From Acidilobaceae archaeon (GTDB lineage: Archaea; Thermoproteota; Thermoprotei_A; Sulfolobales; Acidilobaceae): a DNA stretch of 7,009 bases. The stretch spans positions 1 through 7,009 of the forward strand of contig JALVJB010000202.1 of assembly GCA_027034115.1 (NCBI GenBank), in the 5' to 3' direction. The position numbers were made by a program, and so were the translations under genes. The stretch's first letter is position 1, and every line of letters begins with the position of its first letter. The notes below the pieces were generated by a model. That model was not told the DNA's origin, ran no database searches, and saw nothing but the letters and a program-made list of their open reading frames with translations. Shown one piece after another: positions 1 to 6,121 of this stretch.

Positions 1-158
1 AGGGGGACCCCTTTCTCCCCCGAGTCCAGCCACCGCTTAATGAGTTTATCATATATTGGGGCAACCTTGGGATCGCTGTAGAAGGCGGCCTTCCGCCAGG
101 GGGACTCGTTATCCTCTATAAGCCCTATTAGCTCCTCCACTAGAGCGTCTCTCTCCAA
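1..158 (-). CDS. Unidentified protein, N-terminal part, running off the left edge
   Basis: The minus strand is open from a stop at 255-257 to the window edge, and the translation looks genuinely protein-like: a charged amphipathic helix (LERDALVEELIGLIED) followed by SPWRKAAFYSDPKVAPIYDK and a Trp/Lys-rich stretch. I do not recognise the family. It follows the DUF59 gene in the same direction and may be co-transcribed with it. The start is uncertain. There is no in-frame ATG or GTG upstream of residue L1, so I chose the TTG at 156-158, which has a G-run (AGGGGG) about ten bases upstream. The frame remains protein-like back to about position 210, beyond a GGAGGAGG run inside the DUF59 C-terminal codons, so a rare start such as ATC at 210-212 is possible. 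About 52 codons are visible. That it is coding is fairly likely; its function is unknown. Confidence 0.6.
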   Translation of the reverse strand, partial: MERDALVEELIGLIEDNESPWRKAAFYSDPKVAPIYDKLIKRWLDSGEKGVP

Positions 159-213
159 GCCTTGTAACCCCCTAATGTAGGTGTAGTATTCAGGGATATT
201 TTGCCGTTTGATG

Positions 214-630
214 CTAGGCTTGGACCTCCTCCTGCATTCTCTTCTTCCACTCCTCTACAACGTCATAGCCGAATATGGCCTTGAGGAGCTCCCTGCCCTC
301 GGGCGTCACGTAGTCCGGAGACCACGGGGGATCGAAGGTTATCTCCACCTCTACATCCTCTGCTTCCGGGACCATGTCCCGGATGGCCTCTTCCACATAT
401 GCCGCTATTTGCCCGGCTACGGGGCATCCTATGGCCGTCAGGGTCATGAGTATTTTTACATAGTACTTTCCGGGCTTGACTTCCTCAGCGGTTATCTCGT
501 AGATTAGGCCGAGGTCGTAGACGTTAACTGGTATCTCGGGGTCGTATACCTCCTTGAGGGCCTTGATTATTTTGTCGATTATCTCCTTCGGCCCTCTTAT
601 TATCGGGAACTGCTTCTCTTCACCGCTCAC
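214..630 (-). CDS. MIP18 family (DUF59) protein, SufT/PaaD-like Fe-S assembly factor
   Basis: This 138-aa protein belongs to the MIP18/DUF59 family, whose members (SufT, PaaD, eukaryotic CIA2/MIP18) help insert iron-sulfur clusters into cytosolic target proteins. Visible hallmarks are DPEIPVNVYDLGLIYEI at residues 30-46, the TAIGCP segment with the conserved Cys69, and the DPPW motif at 100-103. The ~35-residue tail ending in a Lys/Glu-rich helix is slightly longer than the minimal domain. The start is GTG (628-630), supported by a GGGGAG ribosome-binding site at 636-641 and a TATA-like element at 669-675. The gene lies 52 bp downstream of the small membrane-protein gene on the same strand, but the promoter suggests that it can be transcribed alone. 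The family is certain from the motifs; the exact client proteins cannot be deduced here. Confidence 0.93.
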   Translation of the reverse strand: MSGEEKQFPIIRGPKEIIDKIIKALKEVYDPEIPVNVYDLGLIYEITAEEVKPGKYYVKILMTLTAIGCPVAGQIAAYVEEAIRDMVPEAEDVEVEITFDPPWSPDYVTPEGRELLKAIFGYDVVEEWKKRMQEEVQA

Positions 631-635
631 CGACC

Positions 636-675
636 ACTCCCCTTAGTCAATCTGAGGCGAGGCAGGTCTTTTAAA
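636..675 (-). promoter_or_regulatory. Promoter and ribosome-binding site of the DUF59 gene
   Basis: On the minus strand CTTTAAAAG (plus 668-676) is a good archaeal TATA box. A start site about 27 bases downstream would fall near 645, giving a ~15-base leader that holds the Shine-Dalgarno GGGGAG (plus 636-641) before the GTG at 630. The spacing of all three elements is consistent. No transcript data are available. Confidence 0.6.
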
Positions 676-682
676 GGAGAGT

Positions 683-877
683 TTATGCTTGCCTCTGGAG
701 CCTGCGCAGCATGACGTATAGCGATATGAAGGGGGATAAGGCTACAAGGACTAATCCTACTATGAAGACGGGCTTGAGAGAGGCTAGCCCCCCTATCACT
801 GCTGTAAGTGTTCCGATCCCCGCTATCTCAGCTGTTAGCTTGACCTTCTCCCTTACAATTGATCTCCCCTGTTTCAC
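683..877 (-). CDS. Small two-helix membrane protein, function unknown
   Basis: This is a 64-aa protein with a basic N-terminus (KQGRSIVREKVK) and two hydrophobic segments, about residues 14-33 (rich in Ala/Gly/Ile/Thr) and 36-57 (PVFIVGLVLVALSPFISLY). It ends in an Arg-rich tail (RRLQRQ), so both ends probably face the cytoplasm. I cannot assign a family. It starts with GTG at 875-877, inside the 3' end of the cinA-like gene (50-base overlap, different frame), with a GGGGG run about eight bases upstream. The overlap suggests translational coupling with the cinA-like gene. A shorter form starting at an internal GTG is possible but would cut into the first membrane helix. Confidence 0.65.
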   Translation of the reverse strand: MKQGRSIVREKVKLTAEIAGIGTLTAVIGGLASLKPVFIVGLVLVALSPFISLYVMLRRLQRQA

Positions 878-1658
878 CGCCGAGCCCCCTAGCCTTCTCG
901 GCCACGTATTCTAGAACCCTCCTAGCCTTGGCCATCGCCTCCTCCCTGCTCTTACCCGAGGCTAGTACTCTTATCTCCAGCACGGGGCCCATCGTCTCGT
1001 GCCCCTTCGGGTGGCTTTTGAGGTATATCGAGTCCTCTAGTCTAGAGGCCTTCTTTATCCATGGGGCTAGACCGGACTCTGGGACCCCTTTAACGATGAA
1101 GCCGCAGTCGACCACCGCCTTGTGGGGAGCTATCTCGCTCAGCCTGGGCTCCACGTACTGCTCGAACATGGCTTTCATCTCGGCAGGCACGCCGGGTAGG
1201 CTGATGACAATGGTGTCTCCCAGGTCGAGGAGGGAGCCGGGTGCAGCGCCCACAGGGTTTGGTATGGCCTCTGCGCCTTCGGGGAGCATGGCCATTTTCT
1301 CTCTCTCCTTTGTTAGCTCGTAGCCTGCTCTCGCGTAGAACTCCTTGACCATCTGGTACGCTTTCTCATTCAATACTAGCCTCCTGCCCGCCGCACGGGC
1401 GACGCCCTCAAGGGTCATATCGTCATACGTGGGGCCCAGGCCCCCCGTGGTTATCACTATTCTAGCCCTCGCTATCCCCCTGCCAACCTCCTCCTCAATA
1501 TCCTCGAGCGAGTCGGGTACAGTGATTACACGTTCTACCCTGAATCCTAGGAATGTTAGCTTCTCCCCGAGCCAGGCGGCGTTGGTATTCACTATCCTAC
1601 CGATGAGGATCTCGTTGCCAACCGTGATTATCCACGCGTTAATGTTTTCCTCGGCCAT
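828..1658 (-). CDS. CinA N-terminal-type protein (COG1058, MoCF-fold nucleotide pyrophosphatase-like)
   Basis: This 276-aa protein has the competence/damage-inducible protein CinA N-terminal domain, a MogA/MoaB-like molybdopterin-binding fold. In characterised CinA proteins this part hydrolyses ADP-ribose-type or pyridine-nucleotide substrates. Clear motifs are GNEILIGRIVNTNA (14-27), TTGGLGPTYDDMT (70-82) and LPGVPAEM (154-161), followed by the CinA middle region with SHPKGHETMGP around residues 215-225. The C-terminal NMN-deamidase (PncC) domain of bacterial CinA is absent, as is usual for archaeal members of ~250-270 aa, so this is not a truncation. The start is ATG at 1656-1658 with GGGGGAT seven to eight bases upstream. 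Its last 50 bases overlap the following membrane-protein gene. A role in pyridine-nucleotide recycling or damage clean-up is inferred from the family; the name molybdopterin-binding protein often given to such proteins reflects the fold only. Confidence 0.92.
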   Translation of the reverse strand: MAEENINAWIITVGNEILIGRIVNTNAAWLGEKLTFLGFRVERVITVPDSLEDIEEEVGRGIARARIVITTGGLGPTYDDMTLEGVARAAGRRLVLNEKAYQMVKEFYARAGYELTKEREKMAMLPEGAEAIPNPVGAAPGSLLDLGDTIVISLPGVPAEMKAMFEQYVEPRLSEIAPHKAVVDCGFIVKGVPESGLAPWIKKASRLEDSIYLKSHPKGHETMGPVLEIRVLASGKSREEAMAKARRVLEYVAEKARGLGGETGEINCKGEGQANS

Positions 1659-1715
1659 GGCTATCCCCCACCATCCCGTTAAGGTTAGGTAGTACCCGCT
1701 TTCATCCCTTGGGCC

Positions 1716-1723
1716 CTTTTATC
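1716..1723 (-). promoter_or_regulatory. Possible TATA box for the cinA-like gene
   Basis: The minus strand reads GATAAAAG here, 58-65 bases before the cinA-like ATG. A start site about 27 bases downstream would give a leader of ~34 bases containing the GGGGGAT ribosome-binding site. The element lies in the loop of a small inverted repeat (GGGCC/GGCCC), and a second TATA-like stretch (CTATATGA, minus strand, about 1749-1758) lies further up, so the choice is tentative. Confidence 0.35.
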
Positions 1724-1793
1724 GGCCCCGTCGGCGGGTCGGCGCGCGCTTCATATAGGAGTGGCTGAGGGGTTAAGCGGTTTACCTCTGCCT

Positions 1794-3077
1794 CTAGTGT
1801 ACCATGTCTAGTATGGTCTCGACATCGCCTTCCAGGGCATAGTGGACCTTAGTGAACTCGGAGCGGAACTCGGCTACCTCTCTCCTTACCTTGCCGGGGT
1901 CTTCGCCTTTTATGAGGACTCGGGCCATGAACTCCGCTATGGCCTTCATCTCGTCTCTCCCCATTCCGAACCTTGTCATCTCTTGTACTCCTAGCCTCAG
2001 GCCGCTGGGATCCTTGACTGCGCTGGGCGGATCCCATGGTAGGAGGTTCTTGTTAACTATAATGTTAGCCTCTTCTAGTAGCTTGGCCGCCTTGGCTCCT
2101 CCCCCTTGCTCGCGCACATCGACTAGTACTTGGTGGCTCTTAGTGTAGCCTAGATGCTCTCCTAGCACCTTGAAGCCCTGGGCCGCTAGTTCCTCTGCGA
2201 GGGCTCTAGCGTTGCTCACGGTGTTCTCAGCGTACTCCTTACCGTATATCGTCATTTCTATCGCGGTTATAGCCGTGGCCGGGATCCTGTGGAGGTGGTG
2301 GTTGCTGACGAACCACGGGAATATCGTTTTTGAGACCCTCTTGTAGAGGTCCTTATCAGTGAAGGCGATGAGGCCTCCCTGCGGGCCGGGGAAGGTCTTG
2401 TGGGTTGAGGCGGTCATGGCGTCTGCCCCGTGCTCTAAGGGGTTCCTCCACGCCCCTCCATAGATTAAGCCGAATACGTGGGCCGCATCGTAGACCAGCT
2501 TCCCCCCAACGCTATGGACTGCTTCCGCGATCTCCCTGACGGGGTGCGGGAACAGGTAGACGCTGCCGCCTAGTACTGCGAACTTTGGTTTAACTTCCTC
2601 GATTATCTTCACAGCCTTGTCTACATCGACGTTCATATTCTCCTCATCGTAGGGGAGGTCTACCTGCTCTATTCCAAGGGCTCCTAGCGTGCCGAACTTA
2701 GTATGGCTAACGTGTGCCCCCGCCTGTACCGGGGCTATTACGGCCTTGTCGCCGGGCCCGCCTAGCACCCTGAATACTGCGGCGTTAGCGATGGTTCCAC
2801 TAGTGGCCCTTAGCTCTACTCCCACAGCTCCTAAGGCCCCGGCTATGTACTCGCTCGTAGCTACCTCCAGCTCGTCGATGTACCTAGTCCCCTGATAGTA
2901 TCTCTTGAACGGCTTCCCCTCAGCGTACCTGTGCATGAAGTCTGAGGTATAGGCTTTCAAGGCTAGAGGGCTCATGACATTCTCACTGGCGATTAGGTTA
3001 ATCGTCTCGCGGAGCCTCCAACGATTCTGATCCCTAGTCCGGGATAATACGAGGTCTAGGAGTTCCTCAGGGGTCAA
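1794..3077 (-). CDS. glyA: Serine hydroxymethyltransferase, archaeal type
   Basis: This PLP enzyme interconverts serine and glycine while charging or discharging a one-carbon unit on the cell's pterin carrier; in Crenarchaeota this is probably a modified tetrahydropterin rather than folate. Numbering from the TTG at 3077 (427 aa): INLIASENVMSPLA near the N-terminus, HRYAEGKPFKRYYQG (substrate/PLP loop), SGTIANAAVF, the PLP-ring Asp in YDAAHVFGL (D197), the Schiff-base lysine in TASTHKTFPGPQGG (K227) and the carboxylate-binding Arg in GLRLG (R361). Length fits archaeal SHMT. An ATG at 3143 is in frame and would add 22 residues, but that extension (PIVAYYYRLANRSFNRC) does not look like SHMT, covers the putative promoter and runs into the divergent reductase gene. 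The TTG has GGTG seven bases upstream. Enzyme identity is near certain; the start is probable. Confidence 0.95.
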   Translation of the reverse strand: MTPEELLDLVLSRTRDQNRWRLRETINLIASENVMSPLALKAYTSDFMHRYAEGKPFKRYYQGTRYIDELEVATSEYIAGALGAVGVELRATSGTIANAAVFRVLGGPGDKAVIAPVQAGAHVSHTKFGTLGALGIEQVDLPYDEENMNVDVDKAVKIIEEVKPKFAVLGGSVYLFPHPVREIAEAVHSVGGKLVYDAAHVFGLIYGGAWRNPLEHGADAMTASTHKTFPGPQGGLIAFTDKDLYKRVSKTIFPWFVSNHHLHRIPATAITAIEMTIYGKEYAENTVSNARALAEELAAQGFKVLGEHLGYTKSHQVLVDVREQGGGAKAAKLLEEANIIVNKNLLPWDPPSAVKDPSGLRLGVQEMTRFGMGRDEMKAIAEFMARVLIKGEDPGKVRREVAEFRSEFTKVHYALEGDVETILDMVH

Positions 3078-3085
3078 GCTGATGC

Positions 3086-3123
3086 ACCGGTTAAAGCTTC
3101 TATTCGCCAAGCGATAATAATAT
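3086..3123. promoter_or_regulatory. Overlapping divergent promoter region of glyA and the aldo/keto reductase
   Basis: Two A/T-rich TATA-like elements lie here: TTAAAG at 3091-3096 and ATAATAATATG at 3114-3124. On the minus strand the second (ATATTATTAT) would start glyA RNA near 3091, leaving a ~14-base leader with GGTG before the TTG. On the plus strand the first would start reductase RNA near 3120, leaving ~22 bases with GGGTGGG (3132-3138) before the ATG at 3142; alternatively the second element would give a leaderless start close to 3142. Pairing of elements with genes is inferred from spacing only. Confidence 0.45.
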
Positions 3124-3141
3124 GCTACTATGGGTGGGACC

Positions 3142-3969
3142 ATGCCACTCTACCCCATAGATCCAAGTGATAGGAAGCCCGTGGGAAGGACCGGCGAGAC
3201 CGTTTCAGCTATAGGTATCGGGACATGGGCGATAAGGGACCCTCACTCCATGAAGGAAGCTCTAATCTACGCATTCACACACGGCATAGACAATGTCGAC
3301 ACCGCGGAAATGTATGGCAGCGGGGAGGCCGAGAGAATAGTTGGAGAAGCCGTCAGGGAAGTGGGTCGCGACAACGTCTTCATAACCACTAAGCTACTCC
3401 CCCACAGGTTCCGCTCTCCCGACCTGGCAGTTAAGGCTATGAAGGCTAGCCTCGAGAGGCTGGGAGTGCGCTACGTCGACCTCGTACTTATACACTGGCC
3501 AGACGACTATGCAAGCATCGAGGAGCAGGTTCGAAGCCTTGAGACGCTAGCTGAGAGGGGGCTTACCAGGTATATCGGTGTTAGCAACTTTGACGAGGAC
3601 CTGCTGGCGAGGGCCCTGGAGGCTTGCAGGAAGTACGAGATAGTAGCAGACCAAGTACACTATAGCGTTGTTCACCGCTACCCTGAGAGAGGCTTGCTCA
3701 ACCTCGCGATCGACAAGGGAGTCCTTGTACAGGCCTATACGCCCCTGGAGAGAGGGAGGGTCGCGGAGATACCTGTCCTCCGCGAGATAGGGGAGAAGTA
3801 TGGTAAAACGCCTGTCCAGGTGGCCCTGAACTATCTCATCTCTAAGCCGATGGTCTCCGCGATACCGAAGTCTGAGAGGGTGGAGAGGGTTAGAGAGTTC
3901 ATAGGAGCCATGGGCTGGAGGCTGAGCCCAGAGGACTTGGAGAAGCTAGAGGGATTACCTCCGGTATAA
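3142..3969 (+). CDS. Aldo/keto reductase family oxidoreductase
   Basis: This cytosolic (beta/alpha)8-barrel NAD(P)H-dependent carbonyl reductase has 275 aa from the ATG at 3142. The AKR catalytic tetrad is complete: Asp53 (NVDTAEMYG), Tyr58, Lys84 (ITTKLLPH) and His118 (LVLIHWPDD). The family signatures GIGTWAI near the N-terminus, IGVSNFDEDLL (substrate/cofactor region) and the C-terminal cofactor-binding AIPKSERVERVREF are all present. Length is normal for a short AKR. An in-frame ATG at 3130 would add four residues (MGGT); I prefer 3142 because GGGTGGG at 3132-3138 is a suitably placed ribosome-binding site. The gene is divergent from glyA across shared regulatory sequence. The substrate cannot be read from the sequence; methylglyoxal, sugar aldehydes or 2,5-diketogluconate-like compounds are family possibilities only. 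Confidence 0.95.
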   Translation: MPLYPIDPSDRKPVGRTGETVSAIGIGTWAIRDPHSMKEALIYAFTHGIDNVDTAEMYGSGEAERIVGEAVREVGRDNVFITTKLLPHRFRSPDLAVKAMKASLERLGVRYVDLVLIHWPDDYASIEEQVRSLETLAERGLTRYIGVSNFDEDLLARALEACRKYEIVADQVHYSVVHRYPERGLLNLAIDKGVLVQAYTPLERGRVAEIPVLREIGEKYGKTPVQVALNYLISKPMVSAIPKSERVERVREFIGAMGWRLSPEDLEKLEGLPPV

Positions 3970-3972
3970 ATC
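3964..3972 (+). promoter_or_regulatory. TATA box overlapping the reductase stop codon
   Basis: GTATAAATC here includes the TAA stop (3967-3969) of the reductase gene. Its centre is about 28 bases before the ATG at 3996, the distance expected for a leaderless archaeal transcript beginning at or next to that ATG. No convincing Shine-Dalgarno precedes 3996, which fits a leaderless start. Confidence 0.45.
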
Positions 3973-3995
3973 GTGTTACCTGGGTATACGCCGGT

Positions 3996-4448
3996 ATGCC
4001 TCTTATTTACGGCGGCCCCGGCAATACTTCCGGTCGGGGGCGTCTAGTGGACCAAGTATCCCACTCTCAAACACGGCCGAGCATAAAGGTGAAGCTAACA
4101 GGCACCGCAACACTAGAGCTTACAAGGATTGCCTGGGAGATCTCAGAGAAACTGTGGAGAGAGTACGGGATAGACCTCCTAGTCGAAGACGAGCCAGTCT
4201 ACCTAGTGAACCCCACCATGGGCGTTAACACCGGTGACGGCTTAATCGAGCTCTCCATTGAGACAAGCAAGGGGCTCGAGAGAACCTATACCCTCCCCGT
4301 CGACCTAGGGGATACTTACGAAATAGCTGAAAAACTAGAGGACCTAGTACTAAGGACCCTGCTCCACGGCGAGCCAGTAGTGTCAGCGAGCTTTGAGGAT
4401 CCATTCGACACTAATAGGCCCAGTTATCTAGAGGTAGCTCTAATCTAG
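3996..4448 (+). CDS. Conserved-looking 150-aa protein, function unknown
   Basis: I do not recognise this protein. From about residue 29 it alternates strand-like and helical segments: SIKVKLTGTATLELTRIAWE, a helix with EKLWREYGIDLLVE, VYLVNPTMGV, GLIELSIET, an ERTYTLPVDLG strand, the helix YEIAEKLEDLVLRTLLHG and a C-terminal strand YLEVALI, suggesting a small alpha/beta cytosolic domain. No Cys, signal peptide or membrane segment is visible. The first ~25 residues (PLIYGGPGNTSGRGRLVDQ) are Gly-rich and unlike the rest. The ATG at 3996 is favoured by a TATA element 28 bases upstream; an in-frame GTG at 4047-4049 would remove the odd N-terminus and give a 133-aa protein. It follows the reductase by 26 bp and converges with the zinc-finger gene downstream. 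Codon use matches its neighbours, supporting a real gene. Confidence 0.75.
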   Translation: MPLIYGGPGNTSGRGRLVDQVSHSQTRPSIKVKLTGTATLELTRIAWEISEKLWREYGIDLLVEDEPVYLVNPTMGVNTGDGLIELSIETSKGLERTYTLPVDLGDTYEIAEKLEDLVLRTLLHGEPVVSASFEDPFDTNRPSYLEVALI

Positions 4449-4508
4449 CCCTTAGCTTCCGGATCCTACGCTTCAAACCGTCTTATAACAAAGTAACTCC
4501 CCAATGTC

Positions 4509-4712
4509 TTAATGCCACCTACTAGCTGGCTCTCTCTGCGCATTTAAGAGGCCTTTAGCGTGTGCGACGATGTGGTGTAGAAGATCCTTTGGAGTGTAGA
4601 ATAGAGCGTTGCAGTAGGGGCACCTGTATAGACTGCCCTCTTTTCTAGCGCGAATAATAGATCCGTTATACTCTATTATTACGGATTCTTCTCCCTGTTG
4701 GCCTCTCATCAT
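4509..4712 (-). CDS. Small C2H2 zinc-finger protein
   Basis: This 67-aa protein contains one textbook C2H2 finger: Tyr29-x-Cys31-x2-Cys34-x3-Phe38-x5-Leu44-x2-His47-x3-His51, in YRCPYCNALFYTPKDLLHH and the following residues. Before it lies a short beta-rich segment (SVIIEYNGSIIRARKEG), and after it a short basic tail. Small single-finger proteins of this kind occur in Crenarchaeota and their viruses and are usually presumed to bind DNA or RNA or to mediate protein contacts. The start is the first of two consecutive ATG codons (4710-4712; the second is 4707-4709), with GAGGGGATC about eight bases upstream as ribosome-binding site. It is divergent from the 413-aa winged-helix gene and convergent with the 150-aa gene. 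Metal binding is well supported; its target is unknown. Confidence 0.82.
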   Translation of the reverse strand: MMRGQQGEESVIIEYNGSIIRARKEGSLYRCPYCNALFYTPKDLLHHIVAHAKGLLNAQREPASRWH

Positions 4713-4744
4713 CTTAGGATCCCCTCGAGGGCCTAGGGGTCTCC

Positions 4745-4761
4745 CCAGAGTATGATTCTGG
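4745..4761. promoter_or_regulatory. Imperfect 17-bp palindrome, possible operator
   Basis: CCAGAGTATGATTCTGG has five-base perfect outer arms (CCAGA/TCTGG) plus a further T-A pair inside. It lies where a transcript of the zinc-finger gene driven by the TTAATTAA element would begin (about 27 bases from its centre), a typical archaeal repressor position. A palindrome of this size can occur by chance. Confidence 0.25.
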
Positions 4762-4767
4762 TTTCCC

Positions 4768-4778
4768 TATTAATTAAC
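4768..4778. promoter_or_regulatory. Symmetric TATA-like element between divergent genes
   Basis: TATTAATTAAC contains the perfect palindrome TTAATTAA (4770-4777), the only strongly A/T-rich stretch in the 140 bp between the zinc-finger and winged-helix genes. On the minus strand (GTTAATTAATA) it would start zinc-finger RNA near 4747 with a ~35-base leader. On the plus strand it would start near 4801 with a ~50-base leader for the ATG at 4853. A weaker AGAATAG at 4824-4830 could alternatively serve the plus gene. Placement is inferred. Confidence 0.4.
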
Positions 4779-4852
4779 TCCCAGGCAGAACAATCAGTTA
4801 CCACTGGGTGGTTGAGGCGGGCTAGAATAGTGGGAGGTTCAGGTGTCGGAGA

Positions 4853-6094
4853 ATGGATATTGTAGAGGCGCTCCGCGATAAGGGCTTCAGGGTGGTTTGC
4901 GAGCCGGAGGCTGTCTCGCCCACTCTGAGGAGGAGAGTGCTGCAAGGCCCCTGCCTCTTCTCGGGAACACTGGGACCCCTGAGGATCAATGGGGTCCTAG
5001 TGCTAGTCGATTATGCTACGAGCGATGTCGTGAAAGAGCTGGCTATGGTGAGGTTGAAGAAGGGGGTCCCCCTGGCGCTAGTAGTCTCAAGGGATCCTCC
5101 TCCGAGAGAGTTAGAAGAGCTAGCGAGCATCCTGGGTGTTGGAGTAGTCCAGGCAGAGTTCAAGCCTTCGAGGGAGGGCGGGCCCGTCGAGTACGTGATT
5201 CTCCCGGAGATAAACGAGGAGGCGGCTAGGAAGATCTTCGAGACCAGGATTAGGAGTAGCTTGGCCGGGATACTGGGAGGCGTGTTATCCTCTAAGAAGG
5301 TAGTCTTCGCTGGTAGCAGGCTTGCCTACATAGTGGTCGCGTGCTACGACGTGTTACTCCACATTAGGGAGCACGGAGAGGTTCTGGAGGCCCAGAGGAG
5401 TAGTCTGTGCTTTGAAACTGCTACTGGTAGCCTTGTGGGCGTTGAGAAGGGCCGGTTAAGAGTAAGGGAGGAGTTCTCGAGGCTCGGGGAGCTCAACGAG
5501 GAGGCGATTCGGATACTCGAGATAATAGCTAGTGGGGGCAAGGTCACCATGGCCGAGATAGTAGAGCACTTCGGCGACCCTGAGAGGGCTAGGGTGCTCG
5601 TGGACTTCCTAGTAGAGCTCGGCCTCGTAGAGCCGGACTATGAAGGCTTCTTCCACGTCGTGGAGCCCAGGATCGAGGACTACGTGAGCCTCAAGGAGTA
5701 CTACTCGGGCAAGGGCAAGCTAGTAGAGGGCAGGCCTGCGAAGTGCGCCCGCGTGATAGAACCAGTCTTCGACCTCTCAATACTGGACAGGATAGTGAGG
5801 GCTTTCGGCCTCGTAGAGTCTGAGAGCCTAGTGTACTATCCAATCTATGTTGGAGTATTCCGCAAGTACAAGAACCATAAGAAGTACGTGGACACGGCAG
5901 TTATAATAGATGGAGTGACAGGGGAGAGGCTCGAGGACTTGGAGGAGATCCTCGTTGATAGCAATGCGATCTACCAGTTGGACGAGATAATAGAGGAGGT
6001 TGCTAAGAACGTTAAGACGGAGTGCCCGGAGGGCTCGGAACCGGCTCGACCCGCTCACAGCCCCTCTGGAGAGGCTCCACAGGGAGCGGGCTAA
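4853..6094 (+). CDS. 413-aa protein with central winged helix, function unknown
   Basis: I cannot name this protein. Residues 1-115 look like an alpha/beta domain (INGVLVLVDYATSDVVKELA, then PLALVVSRDPPPRELEELAS and LGVGVVQAEF). This arrangement recalls restriction-endonuclease-like or Mrr-type folds that end in a 'gi-vv' strand, but no complete PD-(D/E)xK site is visible. Residues 214-270 form a convincing winged helix: NEEAIRILEIIASGGKVTMA, EIVEHFGDPERARVLVDFL, then VELGLVEPD with a wing strand. Residues 323-365 form a separate C-terminal module (YYPIYVGVFRKYKNHKKYVD and AVIIDGVTGERLEDL), followed by a helix and a Pro/Glu/Ala-rich disordered tail from ~391. The ATG at 4853 has GGTG seven bases upstream. 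Its pairing with a divergent zinc-finger gene suggests regulation or nucleic-acid work. Confidence that it is a gene is high; DNA binding is likely and any nuclease role is speculative. Confidence 0.85.
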   Translation: MDIVEALRDKGFRVVCEPEAVSPTLRRRVLQGPCLFSGTLGPLRINGVLVLVDYATSDVVKELAMVRLKKGVPLALVVSRDPPPRELEELASILGVGVVQAEFKPSREGGPVEYVILPEINEEAARKIFETRIRSSLAGILGGVLSSKKVVFAGSRLAYIVVACYDVLLHIREHGEVLEAQRSSLCFETATGSLVGVEKGRLRVREEFSRLGELNEEAIRILEIIASGGKVTMAEIVEHFGDPERARVLVDFLVELGLVEPDYEGFFHVVEPRIEDYVSLKEYYSGKGKLVEGRPAKCARVIEPVFDLSILDRIVRAFGLVESESLVYYPIYVGVFRKYKNHKKYVDTAVIIDGVTGERLEDLEEILVDSNAIYQLDEIIEEVAKNVKTECPEGSEPARPAHSPSGEAPQGAG

Positions 6095-6121
6095 GGGTTC
6101 CTCACGGCCACACTTTACTGT

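Noticed and set aside
859..1323. Long plus-strand open frame opposite the cinA-like gene, and similar ones at 208-507, 1345-1692, 1852-2148 and 4897-5229.
   Set aside because: They lie opposite or out of frame with well-recognised genes, have Ser/Pro/Arg-rich translations with no motifs, and lack start signals.
1730..1745. Tandem 8-base units GTCGGCGG/GTCGGCGC between glyA and the cinA-like gene.
   Set aside because: Only two copies in GC-rich DNA; too short to call a repeat array or regulatory site.
1757..1806. Plus-strand GTGGCTGAGGGGTTAAGCGG resembles the D-arm of a tRNA-Ser/Leu, raising the idea of a tRNA or split-tRNA half.
   Set aside because: No anticodon stem-loop with U33 can be formed from the following bases, no matching acceptor arm or T-arm follows, and the stretch runs into the glyA 3' end.
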